Assembly (NCBI GenBank): GCA_045105075.1
Contig: JBGCDD010000106.1
Span: 1 to 42,136, forward strand
Length of the DNA stretch: 42,136 bases
Direction of reading: 5' to 3'
Origin: JBGCDD01 sp045105075
GTDB taxonomy: Bacteria; Pseudomonadota; Alphaproteobacteria; Rhodobacterales; Rhodobacteraceae
Position numbers and translations under genes: made by a program
Notes under the pieces: model-generated
What the model was told of the DNA's origin: nothing
The model's input: only the letters and a program-made list of their open reading frames with translations
Database searches by the model: none
Shown here: one piece after another, positions 32,978-42,136 of the stretch
Position numbering within the stretch: position 1 is the stretch's first letter
How the letters are laid out: each line of letters starts with the position of its first letter

Positions 32978-34223
32978 CCCGGCTGCGTGAAAGTACCGTT
33001 TGACGCAGCGCTGAATATGGCGCTCGGTCAAGGCGTCGTGACCCGTCGGGATTTCGCCAAACTCAAGCTCCATGACGGCCTGTGACACGATTGTCTCGGG
33101 CAGGGTCTTGCCCGCCAGAGAGCTTTCAAGCACTGTCAGAGCCGAGGCCACCACAGGGTCGCTCCAGTAATGTCGGATGCGGTCGCTATAACTGTAGGTC
33201 CGCATTTCACGCACCTTTTGGGCCGATCCGGTGTAACGTTCCGCCCAATACCCGGGATTGGTGGACATTTGCTGCTCAATGACCTCGCGCAAATTCGAGC
33301 ACGGCTGAATGCCCATCTGATCTTCGACGCCAGCCAGCGCCCAAACGGCCTAACGGAACCGGAATGTCAGCTCTGGACCAACCTCGAGAAAGAAAAAATG
33401 GCCCTTGACCAGATCGGCCAATGCGGCGGTGGATCGATAATCTGTCGAGTGGGCCTCGAAGGTCAAATTTTCCTGGCTCAGAATGGCGCGGCTTAGCTGC
33501 TCGGCCTTTTCCGGAACAAAGGGATAGATGGAAGAGTGGCCAAAATCGACACCAGGTTGAGTGACAATCGACACGATCCGGTCCCACGCGGCGTCGAGCC
33601 CCAATTTGGTCCAGGCATCGCGGTGGGTTTGGATCGTGTCGTGCAACCGCGCAACAGAGGTCAAATCAAGCGCGTCCGGCTCTTCGGTTTCGCCCCCTGG
33701 AATGGGAACTTCTGTGCCAATGATGTAGATCAGTTTTTCGGGATCGGGCGCGTGGGCTTCGGCCACTGCGCAAAGGTCGGCCGCCCGTGTCGCAATTTGC
33801 GCAAATGTCGGGTCTGGTTCACCACCACAGGCCATGCTCGCGTCCAGATGGATTTTGGCGGAACCGGCCTCAACATACAGCTTACCCAACTCGCGCGTCT
33901 TGATCATCGCGTCATCGATGGGTTCGGATTTCCAAGGGTTCGGGCCCAGGTGACCGCCCCCCCAGGATCAGTTGCGTCATTGGAACACCGGCCTGATTTG
34001 CCATGCCCGACCGCCATTTGATGACGTCTTGCGGCGCCCTCCCGGTATACCCGCCGTCTTGGTTGACCTGATTGCAGGTCGTCTCGATCACAGTGGTGTC
34101 ACCGGTTTCGGCGGCATGGGCCAGAACCGCGCGCAGCACGTGTTTATTGGCCGTACAGAAACAAGGAAGCCCAATCGGCGTGCCTGCGCGATTGCGTGCG
34201 ATCAAGTCTCTGACGATGCTCAT
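32966..34223 (-). pseudogene. GatZ/KbaZ-like tagatose-bisphosphate aldolase non-catalytic subunit, broken
   Basis: The start MSIVRDLIARNRAGTPIG and VIETTCNQVNQDGGYTG are intact. A seven-base G run (33957-33963) then has one base too many and shifts the frame inside the expected LILGGxHLGPNPW. The next block is open (AMIKTRELGKLYVEAGSAKI, VTQPGVDFGHSSIYPF), but TAG at 33350-33352 interrupts LTFRFR-stop-AVWALAGVEDQ. The remainder continues in frame to 32966. Family members stabilise the class II tagatose-1,6-bisphosphate aldolase. It overlaps the PfkB gene by four bases. Confidence 0.84.
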
Positions 34224-34902
34224 GCCAGACGCTCCTTGGTGTTTTGAGCTGCAAGAAAGTGATCGATTGTCGCGTCTTCGGACAAGTTGGGGAACAGAAA
34301 CTCCAGGTCAGTTTTGCTGGGCATCAAGTAGGTGCTGCGGTTCATCACGTCCTTCATTGCATCGCGCACGGCGGTGTCCCGCATCAGTTCCGGGCGCGCG
34401 TTCGGATCGTAACTGATCTTGCCACCTGCGGCGTCGATGTCGTGCACAGTTTGCAAGATCATCGCGCGCATCCGGGGGGTCCAAGCGAGGCAGCAGAGAC
34501 ATGCAGAATGGTTTCAGATGGCGTCAGAATGCCCTCGGGAACCGTGAAATGATCCGCACCGGTGTTTGTCTGATGAAAAATGAAATCGCGGTTCCCATCG
34601 CCATAATAGGACACGAACGCAACGCCGGTGGTCTGGTCTGCGTTGACAGTGACACCGCGCGTTCCGACCCCGTCCGCCTGCAAACGGTTCAGGACGGACT
34701 GCCCAAATCCGTCATTCCCGACACCGCCAAACATTTCGGTCGCAACCTCCATGCGGGCGGCCAGGTCCAGAAAAATCGCACGCGCACCGCTTGGGTAAGC
34801 GCCCGAATAGTCGCCGATCTGCTTGAGCTCACAACCGGGTTGATGCGAAACAAACTCGACCAGAATTTCTCCGACGGCGGCGATTTTCGGTGTCTGGCCC
34901 AT
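34220..34902 (-). pseudogene. PfkB-family sugar kinase, frameshifted and truncated
   Basis: The N-terminal half is intact (IAAVGEILVEFVSHQPG, FGGVGNDGFGQSVLNRLQADG, HVSAASLG). A six-base G/C run near 34473-34478 then shifts the frame, and the continuation RAMILQTVHDIDAAGGKISYDPNARPE is read separately. The C-terminal third, which should carry the catalytic GAGD motif, is missing: the frame stops after AAQNTKERLA. ATG 34902 has GAGGA 6 nt upstream. A fructokinase or tagatose/ketohexose kinase role is probable from the cluster, but the protein is dead. Confidence 0.83.
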
Positions 34903-34939
34903 CACGATTCCTCATTTCACGGAAATCATGCAAATGGTC

Positions 34940-34957
34940 TTTTTGCACGTGCCAAAA
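34940..34957. promoter_or_regulatory. LacI-type operator, copy 1
   Basis: TTTTTGCACGTGCCAAAA centres on the palindrome GCACGTGC in the divergent gap between the PfkB and LacI genes. It matches the site before the polyol binding-protein gene, with consensus TTTTTkCACGTGsCAAAA. It is the likely binding site of the LacI regulator encoded next door. Confidence 0.72.
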
Positions 34958-35018
34958 GAAATGTCATAGTACCGGTGACGCCTGCCAGACGATGGGTTGA
35001 GACAGAGGGAATGGGCGC

Positions 35019-36059
35019 ATGAGCAAACCCAAAATTCAAACGATGAAAGAGCTGTCGAAGGCGATTGAAATTTCACGCCCAACGCTGGCGCGCTACTTTG
35101 AGAATGAGCGCAGCGTCCTTCCGTCAACCGCCAAAAAGATCGAAGCAGGTCTGGCACGGGTCGACTATGTCTATAACTTTTTGGCCACCCGGCAGAACAG
35201 GAAGTCAACTGGCCTGATCGGGGTTGTGATCCCACACTTTGAGGATCTGTTTTTCGCCAGCCTTTTGGATTCAATCGAGATCGCCGCACGCGAGGCCGGC
35301 TTCACGATGATCACCCAAAGCTCGCATGGCAACCCGCAGTCTGAAGAACGCGCGCTGCACAAGTTGCGATCGATGAACGTTGACGGAGCTATTGTGGCGC
35401 CTTTGGGCACCGAAGCCAGCGTTGACGCATTTCGGGCCGCCGGAGAAGATTTTCCAATTGTCTTTGCCGACTCCTATCCATCGCAACACCTGCCAGGTGC
35501 TGATTTTGTGGGGATAAACAACATGGATAGCATCGCCGTTATGGTCGACTATCTATGCCGCACAGGCGAGCCACCGGTCTTTCTGGCCATGCCCAAGCTG
35601 AACTCAAACGCAGTCGAACGCCAGAACGCTTATTTTGAACAGATGCAAAAGCGAGATTTTGCACCCCAGATCTTAGAAGCACCTGACAACGCGGAGTCCT
35701 GGCAATTTGAAAGCTATGGATTCGAGGTGATGGACAGTCATTTCAGCCACGGACGCCATGTTGATACGACGATTTTATGCGCCAATGACCGCATTGCCAT
35801 CGGTGCCATCCGGGCTGCGAATACCCATGGTCTGTTTTCCCGCAGCGGTGAGCCCCGGGGCAAGTTGCGGATCGCGGGTCATGATGATCACCCCCTCAGC
35901 CGCTACATCTTTCCTGCTGTGACGACAGTTGCACAAGAAGTTGAAGGCATTGGCCGCGACACGGTTGAGCTTTTGGTCGACAGGGTGCGCAATGGTCGCG
36001 AGGGCGCAGCGGTCAAACGTTTGCGAAGTGGCGCCTTGCGCATCCGCGAGTCCGCCTGA
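35019..36059 (+). CDS. LacI-family transcriptional regulator of a polyol/sugar cluster
   Basis: This 346-aa repressor has an N-terminal helix-turn-helix (about 8-55; TMKELSKAIEISRPTLARYF, then ENERSVLPSTAKKIEAGL). It is followed by a periplasmic-binding-like sensor domain (LIGVVIPHFEDLFFASLLDSI, VDGAIVAPLG, ILCANDRIAIGAI) and a C-terminal end with GRDTVELLVDRV. The frame is intact. It lies between the divergent PfkB/GatZ genes and the polyol importer, and an operator precedes each. Its target genes are all inactive, so it would regulate little but itself. Confidence 0.88.
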   Translation: MSKPKIQTMKELSKAIEISRPTLARYFENERSVLPSTAKKIEAGLARVDYVYNFLATRQNRKSTGLIGVVIPHFEDLFFASLLDSIEIAAREAGFTMITQSSHGNPQSEERALHKLRSMNVDGAIVAPLGTEASVDAFRAAGEDFPIVFADSYPSQHLPGADFVGINNMDSIAVMVDYLCRTGEPPVFLAMPKLNSNAVERQNAYFEQMQKRDFAPQILEAPDNAESWQFESYGFEVMDSHFSHGRHVDTTILCANDRIAIGAIRAANTHGLFSRSGEPRGKLRIAGHDDHPLSRYIFPAVTTVAQEVEGIGRDTVELLVDRVRNGREGAAVKRLRSGALRIRESA

Positions 36060-36142
36060 CGTTTTGTTGCTCAGACCAGCCGTGAAATTGACCCCTTTTG
36101 CACCTGCTAATAGGGCTTGACTCGTTCTTCCTGCAAAGCATT

Positions 36143-36160
36143 TTTTTTCACGTGGCAAAA
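36143..36160. promoter_or_regulatory. LacI-type operator, copy 2
   Basis: TTTTTTCACGTGGCAAAA matches copy 1 at 16 of 18 positions and sits 12 bp upstream of the polyol binding-protein start. The shared core CACGTG with flanking T and A tracts supports one regulator for both. Confidence 0.72.
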
Positions 36161-36172
36161 GAGAGGGCTTCA

Positions 36173-37469
36173 ATGTCTATTAAAAGAACACTTCTAACTT
36201 CTGTGGTTGGCTTTGGTCTAACTGCCGGCCTCGCGACCACGGCGACGGCAGAGAAATCACGATCGCGACAGTGAACAACGCTGACATGATCACAATGCAA
36301 GAACTTGCGCCCGCGTGGGAAAAAGCAACAGGCAACACCATCAACTGGGTTGTTCTGGAAGAAAACGTGCAGCGTCAGCGCACACCGACAGACATTGCGA
36401 CGGGCGGCGGTTCCTTCGACATCATGTTCATCGGTGCCTACGAAACACCGATTTGGGGCGCCAAAGACTGGTTCACACCTTTGAATGACTTCGCGGATGA
36501 CGCCGACTACGAGTTGGAAGATGTGTTCCCACTGGTGCGCAACGGTCTATCCGCAAACAGCAATCTTTACGCTCTGCCTTTGCACTCGGAAACGTCCTTC
36601 ACGTTCTACCGCAAGGACCTGTTTGAGGCCGCAGGCGTTGCTGTTCCACCATCGCAGCCAAGCTGCACGACCCGGAAAACGGCGTCTATGGCACATGTCA
36701 GCGCGGCAAGGCCGGCTGGGGTGAGAACATGGCGTTTGTTGGCACCGTTGCCAACGCATTCGGCGCAGACTGGTTCGACATGGACTGGAACCCATAGCTG
36801 GACAGCCCAGAGTGGAACGTCGCCGTCACATACGACGTCGATCTGATGACCAACTCGGGTCCTCCTGGAGCATCGGCAAACGGTCACAACGAAAACCGTG
36901 TTTTGTTCAAAGATGGCAAATGCGCCACTTGGGTTGATGCGATCTCGGCCGCTGGCGACGTTCGCAACCCGGACACATCATCCGTGGCCGACAAAACCGA
37001 CGTCTTCCAGGCGCCAAAGCAAGCGACTGACAAGGGCACTGGCGGGTTCTGGTCCTGGGCGCTGGCGATCCTCGCAAGCTCCAAGAAAACAGACGAAGCC
37101 AAGAGCGTCCTGAAGTGAGCAACGTCCAAAGAGTACTTCGAGAGGATTGGCGAGACCAAAGGCTGGGTCGCTGTTCCAAGCGGTACACGCAAAATTGTGG
37201 AAGAAGACTCACGCCGTCTGGAAGCCGCTCCTTTCGCCAACACAATCGTTGATGCGATCCGGTCGGTGAACCCAGGCAGATCCAACGCGTGACCCAGTGC
37301 CATACACACGTGTTCAGTTCGCCGCGATCCCCGAATCCAGCGCATCGGCAACGACGTCGGCCAGCAGGTTGCAGCCGCTTTGGCGGGTCAGTCCACAGTC
37401 GAGCAGGCTTTGGCAAACAGCCAGCGTTTCGCCGTGCGGGAAATGACTAAAGCCGGTTACATCAAGTAA
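36173..37469 (+). pseudogene. Polyol (sorbitol/mannitol) ABC binding protein, heavily degraded
   Basis: The signal peptide MSIKRTLLTSVVGFGLTAGL is at 36173, but a frameshift near 36250 separates it from EITIATVNNADMITMQELAP. A further frame change lies near 36655, and in-frame stops are TAG 36795-36797, TGA 37116-37118 and TGA 37290-37292. More frameshifts occur around 37290-37350. Conserved pieces (FDIMFIGAYETPIWGAKDWF, GFWSWALAIL, VGQQVAAALAGQSTVEQALA) identify a SmoE-like sugar-alcohol binding protein. Gaps between pieces also suggest lost residues. The gene cannot make protein. Confidence 0.85.
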
Positions 37470-37588
37470 TCGTCGCATTCAGCGGGCCCGCTTTGACTTC
37501 TGTTTCAGGTGATGTGGTGTTTTGGCAAAGGCCTTTCTGAGGACTTTCCCAAAGTGCTGACACGTCACTCGTCGGGAGGACGAACCGT

Positions 37589-38461
37589 ATGGCCACCAAA
37601 GCTTCCAGAACATCTGCCCGATTGATGATCTCCCCTGCCATAAATCTATTGCTGGGCTGGATGATCATTCCGCTGGCGATTACGCTCTATTTCTCGTTTC
37701 TGCGCTATAACCTGCTTCAGCCGGGGCACAACCCGTTTGTGGGATGGGAAAACGACTATTGGTTTTTCACCGACCCCAGCTGTAGCGCCGCAATGTGGAA
37801 CACGCTGATCCTGGTCGGCGGCGTGCTGACCTTAACAACAGTCGGCGGCATCTGCTTTGCCCTGCTGCTTGATCGTCCGATGTTTGGCCAGGGCATCATC
37901 CGTATTATGGTGATCGCGCCGTTTTTCGTGATGCTCACGGTGTTCGGTTTGGTGTGGAAAAACATGTTCATGAACCCGGTCAACGGTATCTTTGGACAGA
38001 TCGCCACGGGCCTTGGCTTTCAACCGATTGATTTCTTTTGGCATATTCCAATGGCCTCAATCATCTTTATCGTCTCCTGGATGTGGCTGCCGTTTGCCAT
38101 GCTGATCTTGCTGACAGCGTTGCAATCACTGGACCAAGAACAGCTTGAGGCCGCAGAAATGGATGGCGCCAGTTAGGGCAACCGCTTCTGGTTCATTATG
38201 CTGCCACATCTGGCCCGCGCGATCACCGTTGTGATCTTGATCCAGATCATCTTTTTGGTGTCGATCTTTGCCGAAATCCTGGTGACCACCAACGGTGGCC
38301 CCGGCGTCGCAACAACCAATCTCACCTACCTGATCTATGTCTCGTCGCTGTTGCAGTTTGACGTTGGCATCGGCAACGCCGGTGGTGTCGTCGCAATCAT
38401 CCTTGCCAATATCGTCGCATTCTTTCTGATGCGGATGATCGGCAAGACCCTCGACGCATAA
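37589..38461 (+). pseudogene. Polyol ABC permease (SmoF-like) with a nonsense codon
   Basis: Conserved membrane helices from the start (LMISPAINLLLGWMIIPLAI) run to the EAA loop LEAAEMDGAS. There TAG at 38174-38176 stops it at codon 196; the expected NRFWFIMLPHL follows in the same frame and the rest is open to 38461. The stop therefore falls exactly in the ATPase-contact loop. Everything else is conserved, so the lesion may be fairly recent. It is part of a sorbitol/mannitol-type importer. Confidence 0.87.
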
Positions 38462-38475
38462 GGGGGAGCATCGAA

Positions 38476-39309
38476 GTGTCACGCGCCGTTTCAACCCGCA
38501 AGAAGATGTTCAACACAGCGACCGCCGGGACGCTTGGGTTCTTCATGTTCTTCCCGCTCCTGTGGATCTTGATCCTGTAGTTCAAAACCGAAGAAGACGC
38601 GATCCGGGCTCCGCTTGAGATCCTGTTCAACTCTGACTGGACCATGGACAGCTACGCCGCCGTGCAGGCGCGGTCAGACTATTTCAAGCATTTCATGAAC
38701 TCGGTCATCATCTCTGTCGGCTCAACCTTCCTGGGTCTGTTGATCGCGGTTGCTGCGGCCTGGGCGATGGCCTTTGTGCCTGCCAAGCAAACCAAGAACG
38801 TGCTGATGTGGATGCTGTCGACCAAGATGCTGCAGCCGGTTGGTGTTTTGATCCCGATTTACCTGATTTTCCGCGACTTCGGCCTGCTCGACAGCCGCAT
38901 CGGTCTGGTTTTTGTTCTGACCGTGATCAACCTGCCGATCATTGTGTGGATGCTTCATACATACTTCAAGGAAATACCCGGCGAGATCCTTGAGGCCGCG
39001 CGTATGGATGGTGCGTCATTGCGCGAAGAAGTCATCTATGTGCTGACGCCAGTGGCGATCCCCAGCATGGCCTCAACTGTGTTGCTCAACATCATTCTGG
39101 CGTGGAACGAAGCCTTTTGGGCGCTCAACCTGACGGCGGCAAAAGCGGCGCCACTGACCGCCTTTATCGCCAGCTATTCAAGCCCTGAGGGCCTGTTCTA
39201 CGCCAAGCTGAGTGCCGCGTCGGTTATGGCCATCGCGCCGATCCTGATCATGGGCTGGTTCAGCCAGAAACAACTTGTCCAAGGTTTGACCTTCGGTGCG
39301 GTAAAGTAA
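38476..39309 (+). pseudogene. Polyol ABC permease (SmoG-like) with a nonsense codon
   Basis: The GTG at 38476 starts VSRAVSTRKKMFNTATAG, then FFPLLWILIL is cut by TAG at 38578-38580 (codon 35). The frame continues as FKTEEDAIRAPLEILFNSDW and is open to 39309 with the EAA loop LEAARMDGASLREEVIYVLTP. A start at 38644 could only give a protein without its first membrane segment. The probable original codon was TCG (Ser), changed to TAG. Confidence 0.85.
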
Positions 39310-39321
39310 GGGACACGAGGT

Positions 39322-40128
39322 ATGGGACGCATACAGCTCAAGCAGGTTCAGAAGAAAATTGGCGATGTGGACGTTATTCCGCCGCTGAATCTGGAAATCA
39401 ACGGCGGCGAATTTGTGGTCTTTGTCGGCCCCTCCGGGTGCGACAAATCCACTTTGCTGCGGTTGATCGCCGGGCTCGAAGACACGTCGTCTGGCTTTAT
39501 CGAAATTGACGGTGCTGATGCAACTGATCTGTCCCCGGTCAAGCGCGGACTGGCAATGGTGTTTCAGTCCTACGCCCTTTATCCGCATATGTCGGTGCGC
39601 AAAAACATCGCCTTTCCGATGCGCATGGCCAAGATGGATCAGGCCACCCAGGACGCCAAGATCGAGGCCGCCGCAAAGGCGCTCAACCTCACGGATTATC
39701 TGGATCGCAAGCCCGGAAAATTGTCGGGTGGTCAGCGGCAACGCGTGGCGATCGGACGCGCGATTGTGCGTGAACCTTCGGTATTTTTGTTCGACGAACC
39801 GCTGTCAAACCTAGACGCCGCCTTGCGTGTGGGCATGCGTTTGGAAATCATGGAGCTGCACAAAAAGCTCGACACAACGATGATCTACGTCACCCACGAT
39901 CAGGTTGAAGCCATGACCATGGCCGACAAGATTGTGGTGTTGCAAGCCGGTGTGATTGAACAGGTGGGCTCAGATACGTTTATCCACGTGCATGACACTG
40001 GCCTGATGGACATGATGACTGTCCGCTTCACCGGGGACATCGAGGCGACACATGGCGATACGATCTATCTGACGCCGCATGCCGATAGGATCCATCGTTT
40101 TGATGCCAATGGCCTGCGCATTGCGTGA
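39322..40128 (+). pseudogene. Polyol ABC ATPase (SmoK-like), damaged P-loop and C-terminal deletion
   Basis: The 268-aa frame is open but the protein is likely inactive. The Walker A motif reads GPSGCDKST, with Asp replacing the invariant Gly before Lys. The signature LSGGQRQRVAIGRAI, Walker B VFLFDEPLSNLD and H-loop VTHDQ are intact. After VIEQVGS about 70 residues of the regulatory domain are missing, and the tail DTFIHVHDTGLMDMMTVRFT rejoins the family end. Usual length is about 330-360 aa. I call it a pseudogene because both changes are expected to abolish function. Confidence 0.7.
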
Positions 40129-40133
40129 CCACA

Positions 40134-41280
40134 ATGAAAACTCTTTCGAACGAAGCCATGGGCACGCTGTCTGCTGACGTTCAGACACCGCAATATGACC
40201 GTGCCAAGCTGACACCTGGAATCGTCCACATTGGTCTTGGCAACTTCCACCGCGCGCACCGATCGTGGTACCTGCACCGCCTGATGCAACAGGGTGAAGC
40301 CCTTGATTGGCGCTGTGATCGCAAGTCTCAAACAGCGCCGCGCAAACGGCACAGGTCCGTTCACCGGGCAAAGCTGTGACAACCTCTAGGGCAACGGCGC
40401 GATCCTGCGCCAGACTGTGATGTCCTTGGCGCGGCTCAGTGATCCTGATTTGGCCGATTGGATCGACGCGCAGTGCAGTTTTCCAAACGCGATGGTGGAT
40501 TGCATCGTGCCTGCGACCGGCCCAAAAGAGCTCGACCTTGCGCGCAGTTTTGGCATCGATGATGCCGCGCCCGTCACCCACGAGAACTTCCGCCAATGGG
40601 TGATCGAGGACAATTTTTGCGCAGGCTTGCCGAATTGGGACAAGGTGGGTGCGACCTTTACTGACGATGTGCACGCCTTTGAAGCGATGAAGATCCGCAT
40701 TCTCAATGGCGGGCATCAGTTGATTTCGAACGCGGGTGAAATCCTGTCGATCGAATTCATCGCCGACTGTATGGCCCATCCGTTGATCGCCGCGTATTTT
40801 CGCAAAGTTGCGGAAACGGAAATCGCACCGCAGGTCGATGATGTGCCCGGCATGACACCCAAGGCCTATGTTGATCTGATCGCCAGCCGTTTTTCCAACC
40901 CCGAGATCATCGACACCGTGCGCCGTGTCGCCTTTGATAGCTGGTCGCTGCACACGGGCTTTTTGTTGCCCACCCTGCGCGACGCGTTGGCACAGGACAC
41001 ACCGATCGAAGCGCTGGCGCTGTCGCAGGCGATTTACGCACCCATGTGCGAAGGCTCGCGCGGTGATGGATCAACTGTGGCACCGAATGATCCCGATTGG
41101 GCAACGCTTACAAAAGCGGCCAAAGAGGCAAAGGCCGATCCCGATGTTTGGCTGCAACAGCCTGCGCTTTATGGGGATTTGGCCGACAACGCCACATTCC
41201 GACAGAGTTTCATCCGTTGGCATGCTTTGATCTGGTCTGACGGGATTGAAACGGCGCAGCAAACATATCTGGCGGAGTAG
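40134..41280 (+). pseudogene. Mannitol 2-dehydrogenase (polyol dehydrogenase), broken
   Basis: The N-terminus LTPGIVHIGLGNFHRAHRSW, with the NAD-binding motif, is intact. After EALDWRC a deletion of about 100 codons plus a frameshift joins to LKQRRANGTGPFTGQSCDNL, which is followed by TAG at 40387-40389. From there the protein is conserved to 41280 (AFEAMKIRILNGGHQLISNA, including the catalytic Lys region). Family members oxidise mannitol, sorbitol or arabinitol to the ketose and are about 490 aa long. The start is 5 nt past the ATPase stop. Confidence 0.86.
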
Positions 41281-41287
41281 AAAGATC

Positions 41288-42032
41288 ATGCGTGCGGTTG
41301 TTTTCACAGGCAAGAATCAGGTGACCTTCACCGAACTGCCAGACCCCAAGCCGCAAGCCGGTGAGGTCGTCATCGCGCTCAAGGCCAGCGGCATTTGCCA
41401 CACCGATTACGAGGTGCTCAAGGACAGCTATGGCACCGTCGCGTTTCCGGTGGTTCCGGGGCATGAATACGCGGGCGTTGTGGTCGACACCGGCGCCGGT
41501 GTCACGCAGTTGCACGATGGTGACCGGGGTGTTGTCGACCCCAATCTGGAATGCGGCACCTGTTCGGCGTGTGCGCGTGGCTGGGCGCATCTGTGCGAAG
41601 ATCTTGGCGCTTATGGGGTCACGACCCATGGCGGTTTTGCCGAACTCAGCGTTGTAAATGCCGAGGCCGTGCATCCCATTGGGCAGATGAGCTTTTCACA
41701 GGCCGCTTTGGCCGAGCCGATGGGCTGTGTGCTTAACGGTGTCGATGCGGTGCATGAGCCGTGGATGCAAAGCGCGTTGATATTTGGGGCGGGTCCGATG
41801 GGATTGCTTATGGGGATGGCGCTGAAAACCTTGGGCGTCGGTCAAATTGCCTTTGTTGATATCTCCCAAGAGCGTCTTGAACTTGCCGCCGGTTTTGGCT
41901 TTTCGACTGCGGCAAGCGGGTCGGCTGCGTTGAACGACTGGCACCACCCCGCGGATCTTGTTGTCGAAGCGACGGGCGTGCCTGCCGTTACCAGCAAGAT
42001 CACCGACTACATGGCCAATGGAGCCATGGTCT
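41288..42032 (+). pseudogene. Zinc-dependent alcohol/polyol dehydrogenase cut by an insertion element
   Basis: The frame starts MRAVVFTGKNQVTFTELPDP at 41288. It has the catalytic-zinc region ASGICHTDYEVL and PGHEYAG, the structural-zinc cluster CGTCSACARGWAHLC and the nucleotide motif GAGPMG. After YMANGAMVL the sequence leaves the family near 42032 and continues into insertion-element DNA, reaching a chance stop at 42109. The protein therefore lacks about the last 75-100 residues. It was probably a sorbitol dehydrogenase-like enzyme of the polyol cluster. Confidence 0.8.
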
Positions 42033-42136
42033 TGTCCCGCTTTCGTTCTGGTCTCTCAACTCATTTAAGCTGCCTTTCGTTCGAACGCCAAGGGGCTTTT
42101 GCCGCCTAGCGACGCGTGGCGTCCCTTGCTGGGTAG
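42033..42136 (-). mobile_element. IS3-type insertion element, 3' end with transposase C-terminus
   Basis: On the minus strand the last codons (42065-42136) read LPSKGRHASLGGKSPLAFER and end KAA-stop. The RHxSLGGxSPLAFE pattern is the typical C-terminus of IS3-family integrase-type transposases. The element's end is probably near TGTCCCGCTTTCG at 42033, where the dehydrogenase homology stops. Most of the element lies beyond the window. Confidence 0.7.

Noticed and set aside
27363..38580. In-frame TAG codons as pyrrolysine or other recoding, suggested by an MttB-family gene
   Set aside because: The interrupting codons include TAA, TAG and TGA, occur in unrelated gene families and coexist with frameshifts and deletions. 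No Pyl genes are visible, and the TAG in the MttB-family gene lies near the C-terminus.

Overview
The window looks like chromosomal DNA of an alphaproteobacterium of the marine Roseobacter group (Rhodobacteraceae/Roseobacteraceae). This rests on gene content (polyamine-type, guanidine/urea-type, sulfonate-type and polyol-type ABC importers, DUF1989 proteins, an MttB-family methyltransferase, DapA/aldehyde dehydrogenase catabolic genes), GC-rich codon use and tightly coupled ATGA/TGATG junctions. No tRNA, rRNA, CRISPR array or prophage was found.

Region 1 (1-5.9 kb): a minus-strand operon for a spermidine/putrescine-type ABC importer (binding protein, ATPase, two permeases) ends in a cysteine hydrolase cut by the window edge. 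Divergent from it are an Fe(II)/2-oxoglutarate dioxygenase and a small acetyltransferase.

Region 2 (5.9-13.8 kb): a six-gene minus-strand operon (binding protein, permease, ATPase, two DUF1989 proteins, large biotin-dependent carboxylase). Databases often label it 'urea carboxylase', but its leader carries a clear guanidine-I (ykkC) riboswitch. It is best read as guanidine uptake, guanidine carboxylation and carboxyguanidine deimination. No allophanate hydrolase is present in the window. The neighbouring dioxygenase could be a guanidine-releasing enzyme; that is a hypothesis.

Region 3 (13.8-15.0 kb): a broken IS1182-like transposase.

Region 4 (15.0-24.5 kb): a less familiar set. It holds a Crp-family regulator, a nitrate/sulfonate-type ABC importer, a HEAT-repeat protein, an AprB-like ferredoxin and an AprA/fumarate-reductase-like flavoprotein, plus a DUF971 protein. 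A 7Fe ferredoxin and a ferredoxin-NADP reductase diverge from it. Together they look like import plus ferredoxin-driven redox chemistry on an unknown, perhaps sulfur-containing, substrate. This is the best candidate for an undescribed system.

Region 5 (24.9-42.1 kb): a gene graveyard. A GntR/DapA/aldehyde dehydrogenase/MttB/FAD-oxidase catabolic cluster and a polyol cluster (LacI regulator, importer, mannitol dehydrogenase, zinc alcohol dehydrogenase, PfkB kinase, GatZ-like protein) are riddled with nonsense codons, frameshifts, tandem-duplication slippage and large deletions. Only a cupin/FAD-oxidase pair, a SIS-domain protein and the LacI regulator look intact. The window ends in the 3' end of an IS3-type transposase that interrupts the last dehydrogenase.
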